A stretch of 64,000 nt of DNA from Thermotoga caldifontis AZM44c09. GTDB lineage: Bacteria; Thermotogota; Thermotogae; Thermotogales; DSM-5069. Within the stretch, counting starts at the first letter, position 1. Every line of letters starts with the position of its first letter. A model generated the notes under the pieces. The model worked only from the letters and a program-made list of their open reading frames with translations. It was not told the DNA's origin and did no database searches. Of the stretch, positions 8,954 to 18,208 are shown piece by piece. Both the position numbers and the translations under genes were made by a program. The stretch covers positions 1,426,001 to 1,490,000 of the forward strand of contig NZ_AP014509.1 of assembly GCF_000828655.1 (NCBI RefSeq), read 5' to 3'.

Positions 8954-9916
8954 ATGAAGAAGTTGTTGATCTTCGTACTGATGTTCAGTCTGCTGAGTTT
9001 GGTCCTGGCAGAAAAGTGGCCCGCGCAGTTGAGGTTCGTCTCTGGACCGTCCGGTGGAACGTGGTTCGCCCTCGGTGGTACACTCGCTGGAATGTGGACT
9101 CAGAACGTCATACCAACGACCAGCGGTACGGGTGGTGGAACGTCTAACATCGTCACCATCTCCAAAGGTCAGGCCGACATAGGACTGACCACGCTTTCTG
9201 TGTTCAACGCGGCTGTGAAAGGGATCGACCCGTTCAGCGAACCGATCAAGGGCACGGTGCTGTTCGCGAACCTCTACAGACAGTACGCATACTTCATCAT
9301 GAGGAAAGACTACGCCACCAAGAACAACATCAAAACCCTCGGAGATGTTATCAAGAAAAAGCTGCCGATCAGGTTCGCCACCCTTACGCCCGGTACCGCT
9401 TCCGAATTTGTCATCAGGTTGCTCTTCGAAAAGGGCTACGGCGTGAGCTGGTCGGACATCAAGTCCTGGGGCGGTAGAGTTTCGTTCGCATCGTACACGG
9501 ACGGCGCAAACCAGCTGTGTGACAACCAGCTGGACATGTTCGCGTTCCAGATAAGCAGGGTTGCGTCGGTGATCATGGACATCGAAAGCCGAACGGACGT
9601 CGTCATACTGCCCGTGGACGAGGAAGCCATTCAGGCCCTCGCGGATTATCTTGGCACGACCAAGTTCTACATCGAACCAGGAGTGTACAAGAGCGTCACC
9701 GAGCCCATCCCGACCGTTGGAGATTACACCTGTCTCGTGATCAGAGAAAACCTGCCTGAAGACCTCGTGTACAAGCTCGCAGAAGCCCTCTGGAAGAACA
9801 AGGAACAGATCGCCAAAGCCTTCGCCGACATGGCCGAACTGAACCCGAAAGAAGCCGTCGCCGGGAACGTCCCGACGCATCCCGGCGCCCTGAAGTTCTG
9901 GTCGGAGCAGAAGTGA
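8954..9916 (+). CDS. TAXI-family TRAP transporter solute-binding protein
   Basis: A secreted 320-residue receptor with a signal peptide (MKKLLIFVLMFSLLSLVLA). The TAXI-family hallmarks are the early SGPSGGTWFALGGTLAGMW and TGGGTSNIVTISKGQADIGL segments, the IRFATLTPGTASEFVIR region and the late P-x-HPGA (THPGALKFWSEQ). TAXI receptors bind small carboxylates such as glutamate and pass them to a fused TRAP membrane protein, which is the next gene. The ligand cannot be read from the sequence. The start follows GGGAGGTGAG. A hairpin after the stop probably raises receptor level relative to the permease. Confidence 0.92.
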   Translation: MKKLLIFVLMFSLLSLVLAEKWPAQLRFVSGPSGGTWFALGGTLAGMWTQNVIPTTSGTGGGTSNIVTISKGQADIGLTTLSVFNAAVKGIDPFSEPIKGTVLFANLYRQYAYFIMRKDYATKNNIKTLGDVIKKKLPIRFATLTPGTASEFVIRLLFEKGYGVSWSDIKSWGGRVSFASYTDGANQLCDNQLDMFAFQISRVASVIMDIESRTDVVILPVDEEAIQALADYLGTTKFYIEPGVYKSVTEPIPTVGDYTCLVIRENLPEDLVYKLAEALWKNKEQIAKAFADMAELNPKEAVAGNVPTHPGALKFWSEQK

Positions 9917-9921
9917 ATCCC

Positions 9922-9945
9922 GAGGGGGCTTTTGCCCCCTCATTT
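9922..9945 (+). terminator. Intergenic hairpin between TRAP receptor and permease
   Basis: GAGGGGGC (9922-9929) pairs with GCCCCCTC (9934-9941) around TTTT and is followed by ATTTT. It fills the short gap between the two TRAP genes. The downstream gene has no obvious promoter of its own, so this is more likely a partial terminator or mRNA stabiliser than a full operon end. Confidence 0.65.
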
Positions 9946-9961
9946 TGACGGGGTGATGAAG

Positions 9962-11812
9962 ATGCGCAAGCTCCACGGGGCAACGTACTATTTCGCGTTC
10001 TTCTCGCTCGTCGCGATGGCCATTTTTCACATATACACCGCAGTTTTTGGCACCCTCGAAGCTTACCTGCAGAGGAACATACACTTGGCCTTCGCCCTGC
10101 CTCTCGCGTTCATCTTCTATCCTGCGACGAAGAACAGCCCGAAGGACAGAGTCCCCTGGTACGACTGGCTCCTTGCAACACTCGCTCTGCTGCCGTGTTT
10201 GTACGCCATCGTGAACTACGAAACGATCATCTACAGAATGGTCCAGGTGGACGAGGTCACACCCGTTCAGATCCTGCTCGGCACGATCCTGGTGATCACG
10301 ATCCTCGAGGCAACCCGAAGGATCGTCGGTCTGGCGCTGACCATCCTCGCAGCGGCATCGGTCTTTTACATGTACATAGGCCACCTTCTGCCGGGCGAGT
10401 TCAAGGGCATGTACGTCACTTACGACAGGATCATAGAGCATCTGTATCTGACGGGTGAGGGAATCTTCTCCACGCCACTCGGAGTTTCCGCCACGCTCGT
10501 CATGATGTTCCTGATCCTCGGCGGTTTTCTCGAGCACAGCGGTGTGGGCGAATACTTCATGGACCTGTCGAAAGCCCTGGCCGGTAAGGCTGTGGGAGGA
10601 CCCGCAAAGATCGCGGTGGTGAGCTCTGGATTGTTCGGAAGCATCTCTGGCTCAGCCGTTGCGAACGTGTACGCGACTGGCACCTTCACCATACCGATGA
10701 TGAAACAGCTCGGCTTTTCTCCCGTTTTCGCGGGTGCGGTCGAGGCCGTCGCAAGCAGCGGTGGACAGATCATGCCTCCCATCATGGGAGCTGCAGCGTT
10801 CATAATGGCTTCGTTTTTGGGAATTCCTTACAGGCAGGTGATGATCGCCGCCCTGATTCCTGCCGTCCTTTACTATTTCTATGTGTTCATGTCGGTCCAC
10901 GCGAGGGCCGTCAAGCTCGGCTTGAGGGGCCTTCCCGACGAGATGATCCCCAGCGTGAAGTACGTGTTGAAAAAACTCTACGTGCTCGCACCGATCGTCG
11001 TACTCGTCATCATGATCATGAGAGGTTATACTCCAATGAGATCAGCGTTGACAGCCCTGATCGTGAGCTGGCTCGTTTCTCTCCTCGATAAGAGATACCG
11101 CATGGGTCCGAAGAGAATTCTGAACGCTTTGTTCGACGGTTCCAAAAACATCTTCGTCGTGGCGATCGCCTGTGCCGCTGCGGGTATCGTCGTGGGCGCC
11201 GTCACCCTGACGGGCATCGGGTTCAAGCTGGTCAGCTTCATATTCAGTCTCGCTCAGAACGTTCCCTTCATGGCGCTGATCATGGTCATGCTGATGGCCA
11301 TAGTGCTCGGAATGGGTCTGCCGACGACGGCAGCCTACATAGTCGCTTCTGCCCTGGCTGTTCCTGCGCTGATAAATCTCGGCTTCAAACCTTTGGCATC
11401 ACACATGTTCGTCTTCTACTACGCCGTCTTCTCAGCGATCACGCCACCCGTGGCGCTCGCAGCCTACGCGGCCAGTTCGATCTCCGGAGCGAAGCCTTCC
11501 GACACGGGTTATCAGGCGTTCCGTCTGGGTATGATCGCCATGATCATCCCGTTCGCGTTCATGTACGATGCCGGCTTTCTGCTCCAATCGAACTGGTTGA
11601 ACAACCTTTTTGCGATCGTGGCGGGTCTGGTTTCTGCGATGGCGCTGAGCTACGCGATCGAAGGCTATTTCAAAACCAAGCTCACACTCGCGATGAGATC
11701 GTTACTGGCCGCGCTCGGAGTTCTGGTGCTCTTACCTGTGCTCTGGCTCAGGATCGTCTGCATCTTGGCCTTCGTGCTGGTCTACACGATGTTCACGATC
11801 AAAAAAGCTTGA
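9962..11812 (+). CDS. TRAP transporter fused permease (4TM plus 12TM)
   Basis: A membrane protein of about 616 residues combining the small and large TRAP membrane subunits, as is usual for TAXI systems. The N-terminal quarter holds four to five helices (4TM domain); the rest is a DctM-like ion-driven permease with the conserved GGFLEHSGVGEYFMDL, SSGLFGSISGSAVANVYATG, GAVEAVASSGGQIMPP and GMGLPTTAAYIVA segments. I choose the ATG at 9962 because GGGGTGAT lies 5 bases upstream; earlier in-frame TTG/ATG codons at 9932 and 9956 have no good ribosome site. With the receptor gene before it, this forms a complete sodium- or proton-coupled importer. Confidence 0.92.
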   Translation: MRKLHGATYYFAFFSLVAMAIFHIYTAVFGTLEAYLQRNIHLAFALPLAFIFYPATKNSPKDRVPWYDWLLATLALLPCLYAIVNYETIIYRMVQVDEVTPVQILLGTILVITILEATRRIVGLALTILAAASVFYMYIGHLLPGEFKGMYVTYDRIIEHLYLTGEGIFSTPLGVSATLVMMFLILGGFLEHSGVGEYFMDLSKALAGKAVGGPAKIAVVSSGLFGSISGSAVANVYATGTFTIPMMKQLGFSPVFAGAVEAVASSGGQIMPPIMGAAAFIMASFLGIPYRQVMIAALIPAVLYYFYVFMSVHARAVKLGLRGLPDEMIPSVKYVLKKLYVLAPIVVLVIMIMRGYTPMRSALTALIVSWLVSLLDKRYRMGPKRILNALFDGSKNIFVVAIACAAAGIVVGAVTLTGIGFKLVSFIFSLAQNVPFMALIMVMLMAIVLGMGLPTTAAYIVASALAVPALINLGFKPLASHMFVFYYAVFSAITPPVALAAYAASSISGAKPSDTGYQAFRLGMIAMIIPFAFMYDAGFLLQSNWLNNLFAIVAGLVSAMALSYAIEGYFKTKLTLAMRSLLAALGVLVLLPVLWLRIVCILAFVLVYTMFTIKKA

Positions 11813-11831
11813 AGGCGCCGCGGGCGCCTTC
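11811..11831. terminator. Bidirectional terminator between convergent genes
   Basis: A 9-bp perfect stem, GAAGGCGCC (11811-11819) with GGCGCCTTC (11823-11831), overlaps the TRAP permease stop and separates it from the convergent minus-strand gene. A-rich sequence on the left gives a T run for minus-strand transcripts. Confidence 0.75.
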
Positions 11832-11836
11832 TTCAT

Positions 11837-12643
11837 TCAGCTGTTCTGTACAAAGACTTTGAGTTTCTCGAAGGCTTCCCTCGCCACCTCGCACGCGTTC
11901 AACTGCCAGTAGCGCTCGTTGAACAGCTCCACACTCACAGGACCAGAATAACCTATCTTTCTCAAGGTCTTGAAAAAATCCCTCAGCGGCAAGATCCCGT
12001 CGCCCGGCATGAGTCTGTCAGAGTCTTTCACATCTTCGAGCTTCGGCAGATCGTTGACGTGCACGATGACGATCTTCGAAGCGTCTATCCGTTCAAGATC
12101 TTCCAGCTTCGAACCACCCGCGAAGAAGTGACACGTATCGATTATCAGATCGACGTTGTCTTCACCAACCTGCTCGACGATCTTCCAGGCGAGAACGAGC
12201 GTGTTCACCGAACAGTCTGGAAATCCGAGGAACTCGAAACCAAGTTTCACCTTGAACCTTCCCGCGATGCGTGCCATCTGTTTGAGCACCTCAACGGATT
12301 CCTTCACGACCGTTCCCTCATCGAGCCTTTCTCTGACAAATCCCGGCACGACCACGATGGCTTCCACGTTCAGCGTGTTCGCAAGTTCGCACAGCCTTTC
12401 ACACTCTTTGAACTTTTCTTCTCTGTTCGAAAACGTCGCTTGCTCGATCGAATTGATCGTCACGGGTTTCAACGCGTTCTGCTCGAACAATTCTTTCACC
12501 GCTTCGACGCCGTCACTCTCGATCGTGTCAAACAGCTTGCTCTTCCATATCTCGAGCATCTCGAAACCAGCCTTCTTTGCACAAACGATGTCTTCGGCGA
12601 GGTTCGCCCCCATCGTCGTTGCCCCGTTGAACGCGAACTTCAA
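11837..12643 (-). CDS. Sugar phosphate isomerase/epimerase-like TIM barrel
   Basis: About 268 residues, AP-endonuclease-2/xylose-isomerase-like fold. Family marks are the opening KFAFNGATTM, the regions with LGFEFLGF and LIIDTCHFFAGG (metal-binding Glu and His), IVHVNDLP and SVELFNERYW near the end. These are the metal ligands of IolE/IolI-type and ketose-epimerase-type enzymes. The exact substrate is unknown. I prefer the TTG at 12643, which has GGGGGTGA 4 bases upstream, over the ATG at 12667 with no ribosome site. It is a single gene, convergent with the TRAP operon and divergent from the polysaccharide locus. Confidence 0.75.
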   Translation of the reverse strand: MKFAFNGATTMGANLAEDIVCAKKAGFEMLEIWKSKLFDTIESDGVEAVKELFEQNALKPVTINSIEQATFSNREEKFKECERLCELANTLNVEAIVVVPGFVRERLDEGTVVKESVEVLKQMARIAGRFKVKLGFEFLGFPDCSVNTLVLAWKIVEQVGEDNVDLIIDTCHFFAGGSKLEDLERIDASKIVIVHVNDLPKLEDVKDSDRLMPGDGILPLRDFFKTLRKIGYSGPVSVELFNERYWQLNACEVAREAFEKLKVFVQNS

Positions 12644-12730
12644 ACGCTTCACCCCCAACACTATCATAGCTCAGCACGTGGAACGATCCCGGGATCTCAC
12701 TTCCAGACGATCGAAGCCCGAAAAAGGGTG

Positions 12731-12739
12731 TGTTAAAAT
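12731..12739 (+). promoter_or_regulatory. Extended -10 promoter of polysaccharide module A
   Basis: TGTTAAAAT is an extended -10 element 40 bases before the first gene of the polysaccharide locus. No other promoter-like sequence is obvious until 21015, so it may drive the genes to about 20.9 kb. Confidence 0.5.
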
Positions 12740-12778
12740 TCAGGATGGATCGTAAAAAAAACGCTTGGGGGAAGATGG

Positions 12779-14047
12779 GTGAAGAGATACAGCTCCTTTG
12801 CGCTCTATCTATCGAACTACGTCGCCCTGGCGCTCATCTATCTGATCCTGACCAGATCGCTCGCAGGTTCAATCCTGACCGCCATCACCGCGTGCATTTC
12901 TCTGTTTTCCTTCAGAGTCTTCGACAAAGAAAATCTGAGCGATTTCAACCAGCTCATCGTGAGATCTTTCATCGCGCTGCTGTTTGCAAACGTTGTGAAC
13001 TACGTGATCGCCCGCCTGATCTATCTGTCCTTCTTCGGTGGAGTAGGTAGAGTGAGGCTGGCCCCACTGGGCGTGCACACGATCGTTTCAACCTTCGCAG
13101 TATCGCTCCTCAGTTATTATCTTTTCAAATTCCTCAAAAAAAGAGTTAGGCCAGGAAACTGCGCCGTGATCGGCCGCAAGGACGAACTCGATGAACTGCT
13201 CAGAGAAATAGAGCAGAAGAGCGATGAGTACAGGTTCGTTCAGTTCATCGAGAGCGAGGAAGATCTCAAAAAGATTCGAGACGATGTAACGGGCGTAGTC
13301 GTGGCGGATTACTCGATGTACGAATCGCTCCGATCACGCCTTTCCACAATGAACAATCTTGAAATCGTCTTTCTCCCACACATCGCCGAAAGCGTTTTGA
13401 AGAGAATCCCGCTCGCCCTGGTGGACAGGTTCAAAGCTTACTACGAAACTTCTTTCAACCGCGTCGTGGAGAGCGCACCGAAGAGAATTCTGGACGCTGT
13501 CTTCGCCACCCTGGGTCTGATCGTCACATCACCCGTGATGCTGATCATCGCCATCCTGATCCTTCTGGAAGACGGAAGGCCTGTCATCTACAGACAGAAA
13601 CGTGTGGGCAGAGACTCTAAGGAATTCGAATTCATAAAGTTCCGCTCGCTCAAGCAGGAAGGTTTCGATCCGTCCGATCCGAACAGAAACATAGAACAGA
13701 GAGTGCTCAAAATCGGCAAATTCATTCGAAAATACAGACTCGACGAACTGCCCCAGCTATGGCTGGTGCTCAAAGGCACGATGAGCCTGGTCGGACCCCG
13801 TCCGGAGATGGTAGAATACCATCTGCAGTGTGCAAACAAAATACCCTACTATCTCTACAGGCTCAAGCTCAAACCCGGCCTCACTGGCTGGGCGCAGATA
13901 AACTATCGGCACACCACTACTTTGGAAGAGTACAGAACCAAGCTCGAGTACGATCTTTACTACGTTAAGAACCATTCTGTGTGGCTGGATCTGAACATCG
14001 TGCTCAGAACTTTTGAGGCCGTGATCTTCAAGCGAGGTGCGCGGTGA
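12779..14047 (+). CDS. Priming sugar-phosphate transferase (WbaP/WcaJ-like), copy 1
   Basis: A 422-residue bacterial sugar transferase that links the first sugar phosphate to undecaprenyl phosphate on the inner membrane. Four N-terminal helices (about residues 5-115) and a nucleotide-binding-like middle part precede a hydrophobic segment near 245 and the catalytic core: KRILDAVFATLGL, YRQKRVGRDSKEFEFIKFRS, KYRLDELPQLW, SLVGPRPEM and KPGLTGWAQINYR, all standard signatures. It is closely similar in layout to the gene at 24444. The GTG start lies behind GGGGGAAGATG. It overlaps the next gene by four bases, so translation is coupled. Confidence 0.92.
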   Translation: MKRYSSFALYLSNYVALALIYLILTRSLAGSILTAITACISLFSFRVFDKENLSDFNQLIVRSFIALLFANVVNYVIARLIYLSFFGGVGRVRLAPLGVHTIVSTFAVSLLSYYLFKFLKKRVRPGNCAVIGRKDELDELLREIEQKSDEYRFVQFIESEEDLKKIRDDVTGVVVADYSMYESLRSRLSTMNNLEIVFLPHIAESVLKRIPLALVDRFKAYYETSFNRVVESAPKRILDAVFATLGLIVTSPVMLIIAILILLEDGRPVIYRQKRVGRDSKEFEFIKFRSLKQEGFDPSDPNRNIEQRVLKIGKFIRKYRLDELPQLWLVLKGTMSLVGPRPEMVEYHLQCANKIPYYLYRLKLKPGLTGWAQINYRHTTTLEEYRTKLEYDLYYVKNHSVWLDLNIVLRTFEAVIFKRGAR

Positions 14048-15036
14048 TGAAATGTGTCATCCTGGCGGGGGGTAGTGGGGAGCGATTCTGGCCTCTGTCG
14101 ACGAAAGAAACTCCGAAGCAGTTCTTGAAGCTCTTTTCGAACAAAACCCTTTTGAGGGAAACCTTCGAAAGGATATCCTTCAGGTTGAAACCACAGGACA
14201 TCTACATCGTCACGAACCATTCTTACGCCGAAGCCACCTACAGAGAAATACCCGAACTTCCGAAAGAAAACGTACTGCTCGAACCGGCGAAGAAGAACAC
14301 TGCTCCCGCATGCACGTACGCGACTCTGATGTTCGCTCCGGAAGAGATCGTGTTCATCGTTCCATCGGACCACTACATACCAGAGACTGAGAAATTCTGG
14401 CGGTGCGTGGAGATCGCCGAGCGGTTTTTACAAACGCACGAAGGTATCATCACCTTCGGAGTAGTTCCGAGTCGTGTCGAAACGGCCTACGGTTACATTG
14501 AGGCGGGTGAGCAGATCGAACCGGGCATCTTCAAAGCTAAAAAATTCCACGAGAAACCGGACCGTGACACCGCCTCCATCTACATAGAACGGGGCAACTA
14601 CTTTTGGAACAGTGGTATGTTCATGTACAGGGTGAGCTACTTCATCGAGCAGATGAAGAAGCACGCACCGCAGGTGATAGGACCTTTCTTGACGGAGAAA
14701 GACACGAAAAAGATCTACGAACAAACACCATCCATAAGCATAGACTACGCCCTCATGGAAAAAGCCGACAGGATCTTCATGGTGAGAGCAGATTTTGTCT
14801 GGTCGGACGTTGGCAGTTTCAGATCGCTGAAAGAACTCGGTGTGGCCAATTCGAAGCGAGCGGTCGTGATGAACGGAGAAAATCTGTTCGTGAAAACGAG
14901 CAAACCAACGATCGTGATAGGCGTCAGCGATGTCGCTGTGGTCGAGAGTGAGCACGGAATACTGGTCTGCAGGATGGACCAGCTGGATAAATTGAGAGAA
15001 GCGCTGAAAATGCTTGAAACAGATGCATCAACGTAG
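14044..15036 (+). CDS. manC: Mannose-1-phosphate guanylyltransferase
   Basis: A 330-residue cytoplasmic enzyme making GDP-mannose from mannose-1-phosphate and GTP. The nucleotidyltransferase signature LAGGSGERFWPLST and the following KQFLKLF sit at the start; PSDHYI near residue 103, EKPD near 176 and NSGMFMYR complete the active site. It is the short single-function form: the cupin-type phosphomannose isomerase domain of long ManC is absent. GDP-mannose feeds the dehydratase and fucose synthase encoded just downstream. The GTG at 14044 and the ATG at 14047 are both possible starts. Confidence 0.93.
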   Translation: MMKCVILAGGSGERFWPLSTKETPKQFLKLFSNKTLLRETFERISFRLKPQDIYIVTNHSYAEATYREIPELPKENVLLEPAKKNTAPACTYATLMFAPEEIVFIVPSDHYIPETEKFWRCVEIAERFLQTHEGIITFGVVPSRVETAYGYIEAGEQIEPGIFKAKKFHEKPDRDTASIYIERGNYFWNSGMFMYRVSYFIEQMKKHAPQVIGPFLTEKDTKKIYEQTPSISIDYALMEKADRIFMVRADFVWSDVGSFRSLKELGVANSKRAVVMNGENLFVKTSKPTIVIGVSDVAVVESEHGILVCRMDQLDKLREALKMLETDAST

Positions 15037-15067
15037 CGTTGAAGCAGACAACGCAGGAGGTATTCCC

Positions 15068-15886
15068 TTGGAAACGTTGATCAGCATCGTTACACCAACC
15101 TACAACGTAAAAGAAGAACTGCTCGACACACTTTTATGCGTGTCTGAGATAAAAAGGCTCGATCCATCGATCGAGTATCTGATCATCGATGGAAACTCAC
15201 AGGACGGCACGCTGGAACTCATCACCGAGTACCATCGAAAAGGCGTGGTCGACAGATTCATCTCCGAGAGAGACAGCGGTGTGTACAACGCGCTGAACAA
15301 AGGCATAAAGATGAGCGCTGGAAAATACATCCTGATCGTCGGGGCTGGCGACACGCTCGTTCCAAGCAAGTTCAAGAAAGTCATGGAGATAGTCCGTGAA
15401 GAAGCACCTGACGTCGTCTACGGCGATCAGCTCATGATAGATCCAGAAACGAAAAAGGTTCGCAGATGTTTCATCCCTGGACCTTTCTCGATAGAAAAAC
15501 TGAACTTCGGCTGGCATCCACCGCACGCGAGTACGCTTGTGAGAGCAGACCTTTTGAAATCCATAGGCGGTTTCGACGAAAGGTACCGAATAGCGTCCGA
15601 CATAAAGATGCACTGGCAGGTGTTTTCGAAGGCAAACACTGTGGTGTACGTACCCGAAGTTTTATCGATATTCCGTCTCGGCGGCATGAGCAACGCGAGC
15701 CTCAAAAACATCGTGAAGGCGAACGTTGAAAGCTACAGGATAGCGAAGGAACTCAAATTCAAATTCCCGGCGTTCGTCGTGCTCGGCAAGATGCTGTGGA
15801 AAACGAAGATGAAATTCCTCACACCGTTCGTGAAGATCGATGAGGAAGTCAGACAGTTTCTCGAGAGGGGCGTCATGAGAGCATGA
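15068..15886 (+). CDS. Glycosyltransferase, family 2
   Basis: A GT-A-fold enzyme of 272 residues that adds a sugar to the lipid-linked oligosaccharide on the cytoplasmic face. The motifs are [14 protein letters not shown] at the start, [35 protein letters not shown] with the nucleotide-binding Asp, and [32 protein letters not shown] choose the TTG at 15068 because GGAGGT lies 6 bases upstream and the family fold then begins at once; the earlier start at 15014 adds 18 residues without a ribosome site and overlaps manC. The linkage made is unknown. Confidence 0.88.
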   Translation: METLISIVTPTYNVKEELLDTLLCVSEIKRLDPSIEYLIIDGNSQDGTLELITEYHRKGVVDRFISERDSGVYNALNKGIKMSAGKYILIVGAGDTLVPSKFKKVMEIVREEAPDVVYGDQLMIDPETKKVRRCFIPGPFSIEKLNFGWHPPHASTLVRADLLKSIGGFDERYRIASDIKMHWQVFSKANTVVYVPEVLSIFRLGGMSNASLKNIVKANVESYRIAKELKFKFPAFVVLGKMLWKTKMKFLTPFVKIDEEVRQFLERGVMRA

Positions 15887-17043
15887 AGAAAGCCCTCATA
15901 ACGGGGATCACGGGCCAGGATGGCAGTTTCCTTGCGGAACTGTTGCTCGAGAAAGGCTACGAAGTTCACGGCATAATCCGTAGAAGTTCCTCCTTCAACA
16001 CGGCGCGCATAGATCATCTTTACCGCGATCCTCACGAAAAGGACGTTCGTTTGTTTCTCCACTACGGAGATCTCACAGATTCCACCAACCTGATCCGCCT
16101 GCTTCAGCAGATCCAGCCGGACGAGATCTACAACCTCGGTGCCCAGAGCCACGTGAAAGTTTCGTTCGAGACACCGGAATACACAGCCAACGCGGACGCG
16201 CTCGGTGTGCTCAGGCTGCTTGAAGCCATCAGGCTGCTCGGCATGGAAAAGAAGGTGAAGTTTTACCAAGCCAGCACGTCCGAACTGTTCGGGAAAGCCG
16301 TCGAAGTTCCACAGAAAGAAACGACACCGTTCTATCCGAGGAGCCCATACGCCGTCGCCAAGCTCTACGCCTACTGGATAACCGTCAATTACAGGGAGGC
16401 TTACGGTATCTTCGCCTGCAACGGTATACTCTTCAACCACGAATCGGAGAGAAGGGGTGAAACCTTCGTCACCAGAAAGATCACCCGCGCCGCAACCAGG
16501 ATACTCGTCGGCACGCAGAAGAAACTTTACCTCGGAAACCTCAACGCGGTGAGGGACTGGGGCTACGCGAAAGATTACGTCGAGGGCATGTGGCTCATGC
16601 TGCAGCAACCTGAGCCCGACGATTACGTCCTCGCCACCGGTGAAGGCCACACCGTGAGGGAATTCTGTGAAAGGGCGTTCAGAGAGATCGGCATCGAACT
16701 GGAATGGGTGGGCCACGGTGTCGATGAAAAGGGCATCGTGAAAAATGTAGACAGGTATAAAACGCAGGAGCACGTTGAAAAACTGAAAGAAAAGCATCCC
16801 GATCTCAGGAACTTCAAACTCAGCGTGGACCATTTGAAAAAGGGTGACATCGTCGTGGAAGTCGATCCGCGCTACTTCAGGCCGACGGAAGTGGACCTTC
16901 TCATCGGCGATGCGACGAAGGCGAGAACAAAACTCGGCTGGAAACCGCGCGTGAGCTTCGAAGAGTTGATAAAGATCATGGTCGAACACGATCTGGGTCT
17001 GGCGGTCAAGGAGAAGTGGAGAAACGAGCGCATCAACGAGTGA
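15883..17043 (+). CDS. gmd: GDP-mannose 4,6-dehydratase
   Basis: A 386-residue extended short-chain dehydrogenase converting GDP-mannose to GDP-4-keto-6-deoxymannose. Cofactor loop [14 protein letters not shown] at residues 7-20, the family-specific [18 protein letters not shown], the catalytic STSELFG with [23 protein letters not shown] (Tyr-x3-Lys), and the late [21 protein letters not shown]. It is slightly longer than the usual 345-375 residues, from extra sequence around residues 285-320. It overlaps the glycosyltransferase gene by four bases and is followed by its pathway partner. Confidence 0.96.
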   Translation: MKKALITGITGQDGSFLAELLLEKGYEVHGIIRRSSSFNTARIDHLYRDPHEKDVRLFLHYGDLTDSTNLIRLLQQIQPDEIYNLGAQSHVKVSFETPEYTANADALGVLRLLEAIRLLGMEKKVKFYQASTSELFGKAVEVPQKETTPFYPRSPYAVAKLYAYWITVNYREAYGIFACNGILFNHESERRGETFVTRKITRAATRILVGTQKKLYLGNLNAVRDWGYAKDYVEGMWLMLQQPEPDDYVLATGEGHTVREFCERAFREIGIELEWVGHGVDEKGIVKNVDRYKTQEHVEKLKEKHPDLRNFKLSVDHLKKGDIVVEVDPRYFRPTEVDLLIGDATKARTKLGWKPRVSFEELIKIMVEHDLGLAVKEKWRNERINE

Positions 17044-17058
17044 TACCGGGGTGGGACC

Positions 17059-18129
17059 GTGAAGAGGGATTCGAAGATATACGTCGCGGGCCATAGGGGA
17101 ATGGTCGGCAGTGCGATCGTGAGAAAGCTGAAGGAAAAAGGATACACGAACATAATCGTGAAGACCCACCAGGAGCTCGATCTGACGGACCAGAAAGCGG
17201 TGCGCGAGTTCTTCGAACAGGAGAGGCCCGAGTACGTCTTCCTCGCGGCTGCGAAAGTCGGCGGCATCCTCGCGAACATGACCTACAAGGCCGATTTCAT
17301 ATACCAGAACATCATGATCGCAGCCAACGTGATCGAGGCTTCGTACAGATACGGAGTCAAGAAACTCCTCAACCTCGGCTCGTCCTGCATCTATCCCAGG
17401 CACGCGCCACAGCCCATGAAAGAAGAATACCTGCTCACAGGACCGCTCGAACCGACGAACGAACCCTACGCGATAGCGAAGATCGCAGCGATAAAGTTGT
17501 GCCGGTACTTCAACGAGCAATATGGGACGAATTTCATATCCGTGATGCCCACGAACCTCTACGGTCCCAACGACAACTACAATTTGGAAACGGCCCACGT
17601 GCTACCGGCGATCATGAGAAAGTTCCACCTCGCGAAACTGCTCATGAGGCAGGACTGGGATGGATTGATCAAGGAGATGAAGAGATACCCGCTCGGTTTC
17701 GGGCTGGACGGCAGGATAGACTTCAGCAGTAAAGACAGCGTCCTTCAGGCGCTCGAAATGGTGGGCGTGAAAAAGAACAGCGTGGTCGTTTGGGGAACCG
17801 GAAACGTCTACAGAGAATTTCTTCACGTCGACGATCTCGCCGACGCGTGCGTGTATCTGATGGAAAACGTCGATGCGGAAGACATGAGAAAGATCTGTCC
17901 AGACTATTTCGTGAACGTCGGAACCGGTGAAGACATCATGCTCAACCATCTGTACGAGCTGGTGAAAAACATCGTGGGATACGAAGGTGAGATAGAGCAC
18001 GACACGAGCAAACCAGACGGAGTGGTGAGGAAGCTTCTGGACGTTGGCAGATTGAGAAGCTTGGGATGGAGACACAGAATCACGTTGAGTGACGGTGTGA
18101 GAAAGGTTTACACGGAAACTTTCAGTTGA
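17059..18129 (+). CDS. fcl: GDP-L-fucose synthase
   Basis: A 356-residue epimerase-reductase finishing GDP-L-fucose synthesis from the dehydratase product. The NADP loop GHRGMVGSAIVRKLKEKG, the region with FLAAAKVGGILANMTY, the Ser-Ser-Cys of LGSSCIYP (Cys acts in epimerisation), and EPYAIAKIAAIKLC (Tyr-x3-Lys) are all present. It is longer than the usual 310-320 residues: about 35 extra residues lie around positions 195-235, a known variant in some bacteria. GTG start with GGGTGGGA upstream. Together with manC and gmd it supplies activated fucose for the surface polymer. Confidence 0.95.
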   Translation: MKRDSKIYVAGHRGMVGSAIVRKLKEKGYTNIIVKTHQELDLTDQKAVREFFEQERPEYVFLAAAKVGGILANMTYKADFIYQNIMIAANVIEASYRYGVKKLLNLGSSCIYPRHAPQPMKEEYLLTGPLEPTNEPYAIAKIAAIKLCRYFNEQYGTNFISVMPTNLYGPNDNYNLETAHVLPAIMRKFHLAKLLMRQDWDGLIKEMKRYPLGFGLDGRIDFSSKDSVLQALEMVGVKKNSVVVWGTGNVYREFLHVDDLADACVYLMENVDAEDMRKICPDYFVNVGTGEDIMLNHLYELVKNIVGYEGEIEHDTSKPDGVVRKLLDVGRLRSLGWRHRITLSDGVRKVYTETFS

Positions 18130-18208
18130 GATGTGATCGTTCATTTGGTTTGGGAGTTTCGGTGTGACTTTCCAGCTGAGTGCCCCAGGGCTTCACGGGA
18201 GGTAAACG

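Noticed and set aside
8786-10537. 583-codon minus-strand open frame across the TRAP genes
   Set aside because: Low-complexity, charged, no motif, and opposite two well-supported genes; it is a consequence of codon bias in the real genes.
15733-17598. 621-codon minus-strand open frame opposite gmd and fcl
   Set aside because: Both plus-strand genes are certain; the opposite frame has no start signal or known domain.
18130-18208. Possible short gene between fcl and the next glycosyltransferase
   Set aside because: Only 79 bases with no start plus ribosome site except that of the next gene.
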